The notes under the pieces were generated by a model. That model was given only the letters and a program-made list of their open reading frames with translations. It made no database searches and was not told the origin of the DNA. Positions 12,759-24,470 of a stretch of DNA of 64,000 bases are shown here, one piece after another (position 1 is the stretch's first letter; every line of letters begins with the position of its first letter). This DNA is from Bactrocera neohumeralis (lineage: Eukaryota; Arthropoda; Insecta; Diptera; Tephritidae): positions 18,222,017 to 18,286,016 of the forward strand of contig NC_065919.1 in NCBI RefSeq assembly GCF_024586455.1, written 5' to 3'. The position numbers and the translations under genes are program-made.

Positions 12759-14274
12759 ATTTAGAGAAAAGCCTTTGTAAAGTATATGATAGCAATTCGA
12801 TGATTTTGAAACGATTAAACCCTTTTATATAGAAGAAGCTTGATATTTGGAAAAAGGATGTTTTTCTATCTGCGCGAGGGCTTTATGAATTTTCAACTTT
12901 ATCAAAGACCAGAAGTCTATCAAACTTCATTTAATTATATCTGATTATTTTTAGTCTTCTTTTGTGCGATAGTTCTTGAGGTAACTCTGTGTAGGCTAAA
13001 TTGGATAAATAAGACATTTATTCTCAAAGTTCTACCAGTCAGATTGTATAGAGAAATGTCGAGATCTCTTATTTATAAGATCAACCGAATTTAACACCGA
13101 CATCATTGTTATGAATGCAGCTGGTCACAGTTCCTTGGAAAGCCCTTTATTAATATTATCTGAAGCTTCAATTCCGTGCTTCCTTTATTGCGAAACATAA
13201 GGAGTTCCAAAAGTTGCGAAACATTTCTCTACTAAAATACGAAGTTTCGACAGAGTACGTGAAAGAAGGTGAAGCTGCTCATCAAAAGTTGTTGTATGTT
13301 CTCTGTTTCCGATTTTTTTATCATGAGCCGATGTTTCGAAGGTCTTTCCTTCTTCTTTCATTCCTGTGAGAGCGCTGGTCGATTGTATCTTCAACAAATT
13401 GTATGTAGTTATTTTCTTTGAAAATGGAAAGAATTGTTAGTATCTTTAAGTACTAAATGTTATTCGCTTCAAACTGGATGATCATCCTTCAATTTTTTTA
13501 ATCTATAAGTAGATCGCATGACTGCATTAAATTCTTTGTAAATTTGAAATGCGTTTGAGATTATCAGCCCACCAGCTGTGGCCTGCCGAGCAATGAAAAC
13601 AAATTTCAACAATCAAATCAACATCAACAGATGGGTACCTAAGGAGTCGTAACCAATTTACTGCTTTTACAACAAACAACCCACATACGTAACCTAATAA
13701 TTTTTACACACATGGCTCCTGGTATCATCGTTATGACATTCGTACATATGAACTTATGGAACATGTGCGTCGATTCAAAATTGCGCTCACATTTTATTAT
13801 GCATTTGTAGGCGAATTTGCATAAGAATCAGGTCTGATAAAAAATCTTCAAATTACAGCATTGCAGTTGGAACTGTAAAAAGTTGTGAAAAGTGGGAGAA
13901 GAAAAGAAAGACTAATGTCAAGTAAAGCGACGTCAGTATGGCTAAACTAATGTGATTATGCGCGTTTATATAACGAACGACGGAGGGAGTAGCATAAGTT
14001 ATACCTACATACATATGTATATAATAATGTGATTTGTATTATGTAAATTTCAAGTTCTTGAACTGCGTTCCTAATATTTATTTTTTAAGTCTCCAGAACA
14101 TTACTATATGTAGATACATTTGTGTAAGCGCTTTCAAAATCGCAGTTTAAATAGTGTCAAATCAGTTTCGGAGGATTCTGTTGTCGTTGGTCTGTTTGTA
14201 AAGGCTATAAAGTACTTGCAGCCAATATGCACTGATATTTCAAAGTTGGCTACTTTTTTTAAGAAAAAATACAG
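12759..14274. other. no gene recognised
   Basis: AT-rich spacer. The minus-strand open frame 13185-13397 (70 codons) has no motif I can place. A short TACATACATATGTATATA run lies at about 14007-14024. Confidence 0.45.
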
Positions 14275-15400
14275 AAACTTCAAATTTAATGGGAAATGTT
14301 TATTACGATTCGAAAGAAGATTCTTTGGCATTTATTTCACGAGGATTATATTTTTTAAATTGGCTGCGACTACGTCTCAGAAGGGCCATCCGTTGAGTCC
14401 AATTTTCGATAAATCGTTCGAGCATTTCGATTGGTAACTGGCGAATGACACGCATGATGTCTTGCTTGAAAGCCTGAATCGAGCAGAATTGTCCGCATAG
14501 ACTTTACACTTTACATATTTCCACATGCAAAAATCTAACGGTGTGAAATCACACGATCGCGGCCAAACGACCGGCTCAAAGTTATTATTATCTTCCTACC
14601 GAAGTGTTCTCTCATTAAATCCATTGATTGGTGCGATGTGTAGGAAGTGGCGCCGTCTTGTTGAAACCAAACGTCGCCGTGATCACGAGCTTCAATTTCA
14701 GGCATCAAATAGTCGGTTATCATGGCGCGATAAAGGTCCATTGACGATTACGTTTTCACCGGAATCTTTTTGAAGAAATATGGACCGATGATTCCACCGG
14801 CCTACAAACCACACCAAACCGTTGTTGTTTCTGGATGAAATAGCAGCTCTTGAATCTATTCAAGTTAGTCTTCGTCTCAAATGCGGCAATTTTTCTTGCA
14901 GACATGCCCCATTGACCCGGAAATGGGCCTCATTGCTGAACAAAATTTGGCTCGAAAACGTCGGATCTTCTTGGAACTTTTCAAGAGTTTATTGAGCGAA
15001 GCAATGTCGCTTGGGAGGCTTCAGTTCTGCCACAAACTGTATTTTGCACCCTTTCAATTTAAGATCTCGACATAAAATGCGCGAAGTCGTTGCATACGTT
15101 TTCAAGAACCGTTTCCCAGATGCTACGAACGTCGCCGAATCGACTCTCCAGGGCCTTCGTATACACTCTCAGCTACTGCTGCTATGTTTTCTCCACTACG
15201 TGCTGAACGTGATCTATTCGGTCGAATATTATCCAGTAATGAATGCTGGTTCTTATGATGTGTGGTAGTGTTGCGAGCAGTGCGCCAATTATGTTGAACA
15301 TAAGTTAAAAGTTCGGGAATATCAGACTCAGGTTTCTTAAAACGTTTAAAGAGTTGTATTGGGAAGTTGTAAAACATTTTTTGTTCTGTTAAGAACACCT
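14275..15400 (-). pseudogene. rosa-type mariner transposase relic, near full length
   Basis: On the minus strand the order is N-terminus to C-terminus from 15400 leftward. LLDNIRPNRS and GENIAAVAESVYEGPGESIR (about 15123-15230) represent the linker and second HTH. The region at 14880-15060 retains the HTH-to-catalytic spacer. MDLYRAMITDYLMPEIEARD and DVWFQQDGATSYTSHQSMDL (about 14600-14740) include the QQDGA catalytic Asp. MREHFGRK follows, and the WPPRSCD/TPLD region is frameshifted near 14530-14570. The C-terminus runs to about 14390. It resembles 4777-5629 but keeps more of the middle. Frameshifts leave no open gene. The terminal GGGTGAT repeat is not clearly present at either side. Confidence 0.7.
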
Positions 15401-15564
15401 AACTTCTGTATTGATTTAATGATGATCCAATTGTTCGAAGGAACTCCACATTACTTATTATTAAATTTTTAAACTATTTTATTCAACGTAGCCAGTAATC
15501 TTTATTTCCGTTTATATCGAATTATCCGTCGTGGATCACAAATGGATGTCGGATTGAGCTCAGA

Positions 15565-16625
15565 CTATTCTAAATCAAAAACAAGAAATAACGTACACTT
15601 CGATTGGACCGAAGCTATAAAATCCTAAACCAATAAAAAGTGTCCATAATAGACCTTGACTTTGACCCATCAGTTGCTATGGCAGCTGTGCGCCACATTT
15701 ATCCGATCTGAAAAATTTCTTCGAAGCATCATTGCCTTAACAAATAATCTACTTCAAATTTCTTTACGATATCTTGTCAAATGAAAAAATTTTCGTTTTA
15801 AGCCCTCGATCCGTATGGTTCAATATAATGGTTTGTCAAAAAAGTCTTGCGGTATTTTTATTGAATTTTTTTTTATTGAAATTGAAATGAATTTTTGATG
15901 ACTCACGCCCAGCTCTTGACCGATGCTACGGCTGCTACTATGCCGGTCTCTTTCAACCAATTCAGCGATTTTATCGCAGTTTTCGACGACAGGCCTTCCG
16001 GAGCGTGGCGCATCTTCGACCACCTCTACACCAGAACGAAAACGTTGAAACCATCGTTGTGCGGTGGAAATGGAAACTGTATCGGGTCCATAAACTGCAC
16101 AAATTTTATTGGCGGCTTGAGATGCATTTTTGCCTTTATCGTCTCTTTTCTCTTTTTTTATTTTGCTCCATGTTTGCGACGCTATAACTCACGAACGACT
16201 TAAAAGAAACGACAATCAATCAAACACGTGTTAGCGCGTGAAATGAGCTTTCCAAAAAGGTATAGCATGACCCGCTGCGACGAATAAAACTAGAACTACG
16301 CGCTTTCAGCGCCAACTAGCGTAAATACCGCAAGACTTTTTTGACAACCTATTACATACATACATACATATGTATACGACAGCTAAGTATGTGCTATAGT
16401 GGTTCTATATCGGCGGTTCTAGCAAATGAGTATGCTTTTTAGGGAGGAAAAAACGTGAACAAAATTTTAGATCGATATCTTAAAAATTGAGAGACTGGTT
16501 CACGTACATACATATTTTCAGACAGACCGACTTGGCTAATAGTGGAAAACTCTGAAACGGCTTCGGTTTCGTCTGTATCTAATTTAATAGGCACGAATAT
16601 TTCAAAAGATGAACGGATTGAGTCC
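15565..16625 (-). mobile_element. DINE-1-like (Helentron-type) element, subfamily B, split by a mariner
   Basis: Read on the minus strand, the right part (16353-16625) gives the DINE-1 core area: a region rich in AGACAGACCG, the phrase GATCGATATCTTAAAAATTGAG and then CCGATATAGAACCACTATAG. The left part (15565-15827) ends with the small hairpin CTTCG-ATTGGAC-CGAAG, as expected near the 3' end of such elements. The two halves join across the 525-bp mariner at 15828-16352. Related pieces lie at 51205, 59105 and 60555. DINE-1-like elements are non-autonomous rolling-circle transposons of flies. I base this on structure and phrase similarity; the exact ends are approximate. Confidence 0.55.
15828..16352 (-). 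mobile_element. internally deleted mariner (525 bp) with intact terminal inverted repeats
   Basis: Both ends carry GTCAAAAAAGTCTTGCGGTA, with nearly the same context (ATGGTTTGTC left, ATAGGTTGTC right), and a TA lies immediately outside each end (15826-15827 and 16353-16354). The minus strand encodes the transposase N-terminus: MEQNKKRKE-like start near 16170, then a frame with VEDAPRSGRPVVENCDKIAE and LVERDRHSSSRSIGQELG (15880-16010), i.e. HTH, GRP linker, HTH. It then runs straight into the other terminal repeat, so the whole catalytic domain has been removed. It could only move with a transposase supplied in trans. It interrupts the DINE-1-like element around it. Confidence 0.8.
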
Positions 16626-18424
16626 AGAGTTTTCTAATTTTTTTTGTTTCATGGTTATTTGAAATATATGGTGACCCTTTCTGTTCTTCGCCTAGCATTC
16701 CAATAAATACCGCTTATTTTTTGGCTTCAACAAAAGGACGGAGAAGGCGCTGTTACCAGTTTTTCACCATCCAACATCTGCAAAGTCATGTGTTAAAGCT
16801 CTGATAATATCAGCCCTTTCGCAAAGTTGCATGACAAGGAACACAAGCGAAGCAAAAAGTCACCGATTTATCAGAAAGTATTGAAAAATTCGTGCAGTTC
16901 AATTTACATTGCATGCAACATGTTGCACCATTGCAAGTCAACTGCAAATTGGCATACTTTTGCAATGCTTTTGATTGTAAAATACCAATGCTGAATGTGA
17001 CAAAGAGCAAATATAACGAAATCAAAGAAGAGCGAAGGAAAAATCAGTGCATCTTGCGACGTGCAGCATTTGTTAGTGTTGGACATACGATATGCCTGCC
17101 ACGGAAGTTGACGCACAAGAGCGCTGGGTGAATGCGAAAGCGGGTGGAAGCGTGAAAAGTAAACCTTGCAACGTGATGCAATGCAACCGCACATACTATA
17201 CATACATATGTATAAATATGTATAAATGAAAATATAAATATGCATGAATGTATGTATGTACGCATGTAAATATGCCGATTGTGCTTGCGTGTGTGTGACA
17301 TTGAAAAATTAGCAACAAATTGCAGCAATTGCGCTTGAAAGTTAAATAACTGCAAGCGCTTACACACACACACACGCATACAACCGTACTTAAATACATG
17401 CAATTATGTCGCTCATAGAATATAATGACAGTAATGTAATATATAGAAAAAAATTACAATAATAACAAAGCTGATAATTGAGCGATTATATAAGCATAAA
17501 TAAATGAAATGTGTTTCACAGTTATTATTGTTAGCCACAGACATTGTTTGTTTTTATTACCACTTAGTTGTTTTTGTTTTTTTGTTGCATTTTTTCTGCT
17601 TGTTATTGCGATTATTATTACTATTGTATTATTTTATTATTACATTCACCAAGCGTTAGCACATTTTACTGCACAATCGTCTGTTTGCTGCTCTTCACTT
17701 TGCTTGTGTCTCTGCGTTTTTTGTTGTGCGATATTTTATTTCTTTTGTTGCTGGTTTATTATTGTGACATTAAATGAGCAGCACAAGTGGAATTTGAGTG
17801 GTTTTCGCCACTTGCAGCCACTCGAAGGCGCCATAAGAAAAGCGAAATTAAAAAGAAGAAGAAGGTGAAGACGAATACGAAGACGTAGAAGCGTAACGAA
17901 AACAACTTGACGGCCCAGCATTACACAATGAATCGCCCACGAACCGTTAGACAAGTATTCAGCTAATATAGTCAAGTGGGCATTGAGCAGCAACTTCGGG
18001 TTGCAAGAAGTGGCGATTATTTTCCACAACCCAATAACAAATATTAAGTTTAAATGCTAATTTAAGTAATATGTGAAAAGCAATGTAGTCGATATATAAC
18101 CGCCTAAGCGCTGTCTACGCCAATAAAGAAGATTATGAATTTTCGAAATGATTTTTAAGAACAGCCTATAAGCTAATTTGCGTTCAAAATACTTGACGGT
18201 AGGTTCCGAACCCTGAGCTATCAGCGCACAGTCGTTTCTTTTTTTCGCAATGTAAATAAAACGAGATGAGAAACGACTTCTTGCAATACAGGCAAAAACG
18301 ATCGTTTCTCAAGGAGAAAATATCTCCAATTAAGTTAGGTAAGATGATCCGTCTCCAAGTAAGCATCAACAACATACCAACTTAACTTATTGAACACAAC
18401 CTCACCTGTCTATATAGCTGAAGC
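16626..18424. other. apparently single-copy spacer with simple repeats
   Basis: TGCAA/TTGCA words are dense at 16900-16980. A CA run lies at 17361-17376 and ACATACATATGTATA-type runs at 17200-17270. Open frames on both strands (17044-17403, 17509-17868) are Cys/Phe/Tyr-rich products of low-complexity DNA and are not supported as genes. Confidence 0.45.
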
Positions 18425-18500
18425 CGAATGATAACCATGCCCACCCACGAATAACGGGTCTGTTGAAATTTACTAAAAGTGCCATAACACAGTAATGTGC
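18425..18500 (+). repeat. short DINE-1-like subfamily A fragment
   Basis: About 75 bases match the internal part of the longer copies: GATAACCATGCCCACC, then GGTCTGTTGAAATTTACTAA, as at 31057-31115. No ends are present. Confidence 0.5.
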
Positions 18501-18639
18501 GAAAATATTGATTTATATATATAATATTTCAATCCCTCCGATACAGAATATGCGATTTTCACTGTTCACGACTGATCTTTTCTCAAAATTATCAATCAAT
18601 CTGAGTTTTATATAATTGAAATTTAGTGAACAGATAATA

Positions 18640-19910
18640 ATTTGACGTTCTTCTTCTTTAATATGACATTGCCGAGTTAACAACAGCGCCCCAGTCGTTT
18701 CTTCTTTTCGCAATTTGATTGTCAACAATTCGAGATGCCAAGTGTAGCCAGGTCCGTCTACACCCGATCTTTCTCACAGGGTGGATGTCTTTCTCTGCTT
18801 CCTGCGGCGGGAACTGCGACATCACCGCTGTCTCTTAATTCGCTGTACACTCTTATAATTAGAAGAAGTTAGAATATTGTACCTTCTCTATTCAGATCTG
18901 CAGCTCGAATTATTTTATTTATTATTCCAGAAGTATATTGAAGAAGTCGCACGATAAGGAATCGCCTTGTCTGAAACCTCGTTTGGTTTGAACGGCCAGA
19001 GAGATCCTTCCTATCATGGCGGAGCTATTGCTCAACGTCTGCTTTCATAGAGTAGTCAGTTTCGCGGATGACACAAATTCAGACTTAGCGGCATAAATGC
19101 GGCTCCTTTTCGTGCTTGCAAAAACAGCTTTGAAATCGACAAAGTGGTGGTGTGTGTCGATCATCTTTTGACGGGTCTTTTGCAAGATTTGGCGCAAGGT
19201 GAATATCTGGTCGGTAGCTTATTTTCCAGGCCTAAAACCACACTGATAAGAGCCAATCAGTTTGTTGACGGTGGGCTTTAATCTTTCACACAATACGTTC
19301 GATAGAACCTACATATATGTACATATATGCGATGTTGAGGAAGCTTATCCCACGGTGGTTGACGCAAATTGTGGGGTCTTTTTGTCTGTGAATTGAGCAG
19401 AGCACACTTAGATTCCAATTATCGGGCATGCTTTCGTCCGACCATATTCTACAAAGAAGCTGATGCATGCTCCTTATCAGTTTTTCGTCGCCGTATTTGA
19501 ATAGCTCGGTTGGCAATCCATCGGCCCCGCCGCGTCAGACGAATAATTGCTATTCGAAATTCTTCATGATCGGGCAATGGAACGTCCGCTCCATCGTCAT
19601 TGATTTGGGAATCGGGTTTACCACCTCCTGGTGTTATGCTTTCACTGCCATTCCCTCCATAATTTTAGTATGGTCTGGGCATCAGTCAATAGATCATCTC
19701 TGGTGGTTCTATAAGATTATGATTCCTACTTGAAACCTGCCGTTAATAGTCACGCCTTTTTGTAGAATTTTCGAGCATTACTCCTGTCGGCCAGCTTGTC
19801 AAACCCTTTGTACTCAGGCATTTCGGCCTCTCTCTTTTTTGTCTGCAAATGCCTCTCGCTTCCTTCTTCAACTCTCTATATCTATCCCAGTTGTGGGTTT
19901 AAAGTTTGAA
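18640..19910 (-). pseudogene. RTE-like non-LTR retrotransposon relic (reverse transcriptase)
   Basis: From right to left on the minus strand: REAEMPEYKGFDKLADRSNA (about 19780-19860), a linker before RT. Then MPTELFKYGDEKLIRSMHQL, then LCRIWSDESMPDNW and the RT block NHRGISFLNIAY (19350-19516). Further left, out of frame, comes the CGFRPG/STIDQI-like and VDFKAAFDS-like zone (19050-19250). The 3' remnant lies at 18640-18850, with CTTCTTCTTT at its tail. This is the widespread insect endonuclease-reverse transcriptase family often mis-annotated as craniofacial development protein 2. It has stops, frameshifts and a deletion between RT and the 3' end. Other copies lie at 25269, 38790, 53274 and 55815. 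Confidence 0.7.
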
Positions 19911-22194
19911 AATCTGGTGTAAAATTTTCAGAAGAAAAATCTAAAAATACCAATAACATAAACAATCCAATAGACTTGACATTTTTACACAACATTCTTG
20001 AGCATTCATTTAAAACAAAAAAAAATATCGAAAAAAACTCAAAAGACTTACTTCCCATTAAACCTAATGTGGTTTAAAACGAAATATGAGTGAAATCTGT
20101 CGATAGCTTGGTTTAAACCTCATACACTTAAGGCACTGATCGCTGATCTTCAATAAAATGTTCGATTACACCAAATTTAGCTCTTCATTACTCGGTTCAT
20201 TTATTTTTTACTCGAAGTTAATGGAAATTTTAATTTAGTTTTTTAATATTCAAGCTCCCACATGAGTTATTTTCCTTATTTAATATTTACTGTCCTAAAA
20301 CATGTGCTTTCAATAAGCAAGTTTGTGATATACTTAAGTTGGTGCAGTTAGCTTTCTTTTGCCATTCGACTAGTTCTAGTTAACACTTGGGAAATTTGAA
20401 AGAATCTTAAATGTCTGCTGACTGCAAGTTATTGCAATTTTGTGTACGAACTGTAGCCTAAATGCGATCCAAAGCTACTCGTTAAAGATAGATAAGTCAT
20501 TAGTAGAAACACGTTTCCATAGCAACGATATCTTTCTTTTTTCTAGTGCGCTTAATGCCCACCATTTGAAGAGTGTACGCACTCAGCTCCATAAGAAGAC
20601 GACATTTACATATATGCAACTCTAACTATAGTCAATTCATGCTTTATTCTTCGTTTCTTCTTCTTCTTCTTCTTCTTATGGCACAATAGACAAGTTTTTC
20701 AACTCAAGGCCACGAGCAGTACACGCTTCCGCCCAACCAAAGCCAGTTCGATTCACTTCGAACACCACTCACCACTCAAGCATGTCGGCATACACACTTT
20801 TGGACAGATCCATACATATGTATGTGGGTATGTGTATGTGGCAACTCTTCAGTATTCGCCTTTCGTATGCATTTCAATTTCATTATTGTTCGCACGTCAC
20901 ACTGCGCTGTCTTTGGGTCGTACTGATTGCCGCCTGATTGACTGACAGTCACTGTCAGTGTCATTGTTGTCAACACCATTGTTAGTTAGCACACGGTCAG
21001 TGCCTTCATTTGCAGCGGCCAGTAGATATGACTCGGATGCTCGACACTATGGCCAATGTCGTTAACAATAAGCGTCCAAATCTCAGTTGCAGCCGCAATT
21101 TTCTGCACACCAATCCAGCTTATTGTGTTTAGCGTTGAACCATTCAATGCGTCTAACTGGAGCTAAGTCTCACAAATACACACGTTGCAAGTAGTGTGTT
21201 AGTTTTTCGTAAGTACTCGTACGCTGAGGCGCTGATAGTTGGAGTTTCGTTTTTAGAAACTTTGTTTGCTTTTACTCGCTTATTCTGCTCACGTAATGAT
21301 GATGATAATAGTCGCACGCCTCAGCCAGCCACTTCTTGTGCCAAACTGCAGCTGGAAACGCTTCGATTTGATATGCTCTGTCGTTTGGGCCTTCGTTCTA
21401 GTAATTCTACTTCCCACTCTTTTTGCGCCAATCATTTTTGTATTTTCTGTGTTCACTGTGTTCTTTTTTGTATACTCTTAGCTTTTGGCGAGCCACTTAA
21501 GCTGACGCTTTTGTGGTCCACTTTATTTCGTCCATTTGTGCCATGCACTTCACTCTTGTACCACGTTTATTCTATTTTGGTGAAATGCTCACGTACCACG
21601 GGAACTTCGTTGACTGTATATACATACATATGTAGGTACATATATATATGTAAGTATATAGCGACAGATGTATTATATAAATATTTGTACAATTTCTATT
21701 ATTCTTTCCATATTTTCATTTTGATTGATTAATTCAAAGGGGAGCTTTTATACACCTGATCACAAGAGAGAGCTCCAATGGGCAAATATCGTCCCTTTGA
21801 AACCAAAAAAAAATTTAATTTTAAGAAAAATATTGCGCTAACGAATTTTAAGATTTGGTTTCAAAAGTCTAGTAATGCATAATTAATGTTACATCTCCGA
21901 GAAATAATCCTTGCAAAATTATTCAGAAATATAAATAGCATATCGTCTTTGTTGCTTTTTTTGTAGAGAAAGAAAGCATTATCCAAATAATTTTGAGGAA
22001 GACTGTGAGTTGTAGTCCTTTGAAGTGTACAAATCGGTGTCCATTCGAATTACGTAGACCCGACACATGTCAAATAATTTTGATAAAAACTGCTCGTTAA
22101 CAGTCATTTCTGGAATACAAATCCGAGTCTATTCTAGTTACGAAGACTCGCCCCTAGGTGCAGGTGTGGTGACAAAAAAGTACCAGGAAACATT
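19911..22194. other. spacer, partly single-copy; TTC microsatellite
   Basis: A pure TTC run sits at 20655-20677. From 20760 to 21570 base composition is more balanced than around, without repeats I recognise. The 178-codon plus-strand frame 21196-21732 is Cys/Phe/Leu-rich, ends in a tract of TATACATA repeats, and has no domain; I do not accept it as a gene. Confidence 0.4.
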
Positions 22195-22900
22195 TAATTA
22201 TTCATCAATATTTATTACGTCGCCTTCAAAGTAATCCTCACCAGATGTAATACACTTAGGAAAACGATTTTTCCAGTCCCCGAAACAATTTTTTCATAAG
22301 CACCTTTTGGAATGGCCTTAAGTTCCTTCAGTGAATTTTATTTTATCTCTTCTGAAATATCTCTTATCTCGACTGAAAACGGATTCCACGGAGCGGCAAT
22401 TTCAATTTGGGGAACAAGAAAAAATCACACGGAGCCAAATCTGGTGAATACGGTGATTGATCGATGGTATTCAATTGCGTTTTTGGCTTTAAATTCGGTC
22501 ACAATCGTGGTTCGATGCGATGGTGCATTATCATCGTGTAAAATCCATGAACTGTTCTTCCTTAATTCTGACCGTTTTCGACGGATGTTCTCATGCGAAC
22601 GCCTCAATACAGCTAAATAGAACTCCTTATTGACCGTATGTGCTTCCGAAACAAATTAATGATGCACTAAATCACGAATATCGAAAAAAACAATGAGCAT
22701 CTTCTTGATTTTTGAGCAGCTTTGGCGTGTTTTTTTTTTTTTTTGGGGGTTTCGGCCTGTTTTTTCTCTCCATTTCGATGACTGTTGTCTTGTTTGCGGG
22801 TCAAACTCATAAACGCATGTCTCATCGGCAGTTATAATGCCCTCCATCGGATCGGCTCGAAATTCGCACGATCAAGCATGTTCAAAGAGAATTTTTTACG
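22195..22900 (-). pseudogene. irritans-type mariner transposase relic
   Basis: On the minus strand, MEGIITADETCVYEFDPQT (about 22790-22847) holds the first catalytic Asp region (TADETCVYEF). Next come CSKIKKMLIVFFDI and VNKEFYLAVLRR, then SSWILHDDNAPSHRTTI (about 22520-22570), the second Asp. In another frame PYSPDLAPCDFFLFPK (near 22425-22460) holds the third. All three DD34D residues therefore survive, but in different frames. A run of T inside the gene (22730-22744) marks one frameshift. The DNA-binding N-terminus is missing; another mariner starts immediately to the right. The left end, near GACAAAAAAGTACC, is not confirmed as a terminal repeat. Confidence 0.75.
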
Positions 22901-22904
22901 GTAC

Positions 22905-23530
22905 TCTTTTTGAAAAAAAAACTCGGCTTTTTGATTTTGGTTTGGATCAAGAAGAATGTCATCCAGAACGGCTAAAAAGTATGAAGATGAGCAACTGAAA
23001 GTATTACCCAATGAAAATTGTTGCTAAACATAATAAGTGCTCGTAAATTTTTTAGAAGTCACTCAAGCAGCCATTTCAAAACGTTTAAAGGCAAGACAAT
23101 TGGGTGCCATATGCATTGAAGCTTTGTGACTTTGAAAGAGGATTTTGCATGCCAAAAAATCTGCTTGAAAGCTACAAAAAGAAAAAGCTTTTGCATATAA
23201 TTGTGACTGGGGATCAAAAATGTTGTTCCATTACTGAAATCTGGCCGCAAGCCAGATAAACGGCAAAGCCGAATATCCATAACGTCAAGATAATGATCTA
23301 AGTTTGGTGCGATCAGCGTGCTGCATTCTGAGAATCTCTAACAGGTTAAAACTATTACTGGTGAACGCTACCGGCTTCAACTCATCAAATTTAAGCGAAC
23401 GATTGCTGAAAAACGCCCGGAATATGCAACTAAACTCGAGACAATAATTTTCCATAATGGTAACGCTCGGTCTAATGTTGGAAGATCGGTGAAAACATTT
23501 GGAAAACAACGAAGTTTTACCCTATAGCCG
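22905..23530 (+). pseudogene. second mariner lineage, transposase relic
   Basis: Plus-strand pieces in changing frames read LDQEECHPERLK, then LEVTQAAISKRLKARQLG (about 23045-23100, the second HTH), then VTGDQKC near 23200 for the first catalytic block, then AKPNIHNVK and RYRLQLIKFKRTIAEKRPEY. Finally IIFHNGNARSNVGRSVKTF (about 23445-23500) stands where the family has LHDNARPHVAK.VKT; the catalytic Asp codon has changed (HNGN). This lineage differs from the minus-strand copy directly to its left. Many frameshifts. It ends where the next mariner begins. Confidence 0.65.
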
Positions 23531-23543
23531 ATGCCTTGGATGT

Positions 23544-23990
23544 TACATAGGTTGCCTTTTAACTATATTTCGGGATTTGGACACCCCAGTATTGCAATCC
23601 TGCAACTCATAACTTTATCGTAAAGTTTGACTTTTTTGATGTTTTACATACTCGGACTGTTTTAAGGTACGAACGTTATTTGTGTTGTTTATAGTAACTT
23701 AAAATATTCATCTCGGCCAAAAAAATGAAACTAAATCGCTAACATTTTTGCGCGATTATTTTTTACAACTTTCGACGTGGATTGATTCAGCAACAGTGGT
23801 CCACTTCGTCTTTAAAGTGCTTCGAAATACGTCTATGACATCATGACAGGCGATGGATCGTGAAATTACGCCAAAGTAAACAGCAGTTGACTGTATGGGT
23901 GTTTAAAAATTAACCGAATTCAACAAAAGCTGTTCGCGAACGAAGCACTTCCAAGCTAATGGTTGCCTGTTTTAGAAAAATTGCAGATGG
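23544..23990 (+). pseudogene. mariner-like element (TACGTAGGTTG group), copy D, deleted
   Basis: The left end TACATAGGTTGCC matches the terminus at 8343 and 38130. After a 5' leader with GTAAAGTTTGACTTTTTTGA comes the N-terminal coding sequence (a CGCGATTATTTTTTACAACTTTCGACG stretch equals the start of the ORF at 37236). A deletion then jumps to the first catalytic region near 23830-23960; a frame-corrected reading is TGDGS, where the family has TGDESW, then KVNSS*LYGCLKI for the SKQQSTVWVF segment. It stops at GTTGCCTGTTTTAG, so the last two Asp residues are gone. Confidence 0.65.
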
Positions 23991-23999
23991 ACTATAGAT

Positions 24000-24470
24000 C
24001 TTAACGGAGATTATTAAAAAAAAACTATTAAGCGATTTTGTCTGTTAACATTTGTTTATGTTCTCGAATCCCGTAATATGAATGGCAACCCCAGTATGAC
24101 TTCTATTGTACACTATTACTGGAATACGGTTCACAACATAACGGAACACTCACTTTAAACACTACTCCCTCAGTTTTAAAGGTTTACCTTCAATTATTAT
24201 GACAGTTATGACAGGAATATATACATACATACTATAATCACTTTTTTCTTTATATGAATACCTCTTTCATAAGAAAATATATGCGAAAAATCCGAAGTCG
24301 ACACTTCTCCGAGTGCACTATTCACGTTAAAGCCACTCAATCGCTCTTGATGCCAACTGTTGGCTTAAATACATAAATACTTACTGTTAAAAAACCTGTT
24401 GCTTATCATTGTAAAAAGTGATATTTTCCTATTTTTTTCTCTTTTAAACACATTCAGAGCAATGTACATT
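24000..24470. other. no gene recognised
   Basis: AT-rich spacer between a mariner relic and the DINE-1-like element; one ATATACATACATAC run near 24220. Confidence 0.5.

Noticed and set aside
17044..17868. Several 97-119 codon frames on both strands
   Set aside because: Produced by CA/TTATT low-complexity DNA; mutually overlapping and without family resemblance.
21196..21732. 178-codon plus-strand open frame
   Set aside because: Cys/Phe/Leu-rich with no domain, ends in TATACATA simple repeats, and overlaps another frame; looks like chance opening in low-GC-skew DNA.
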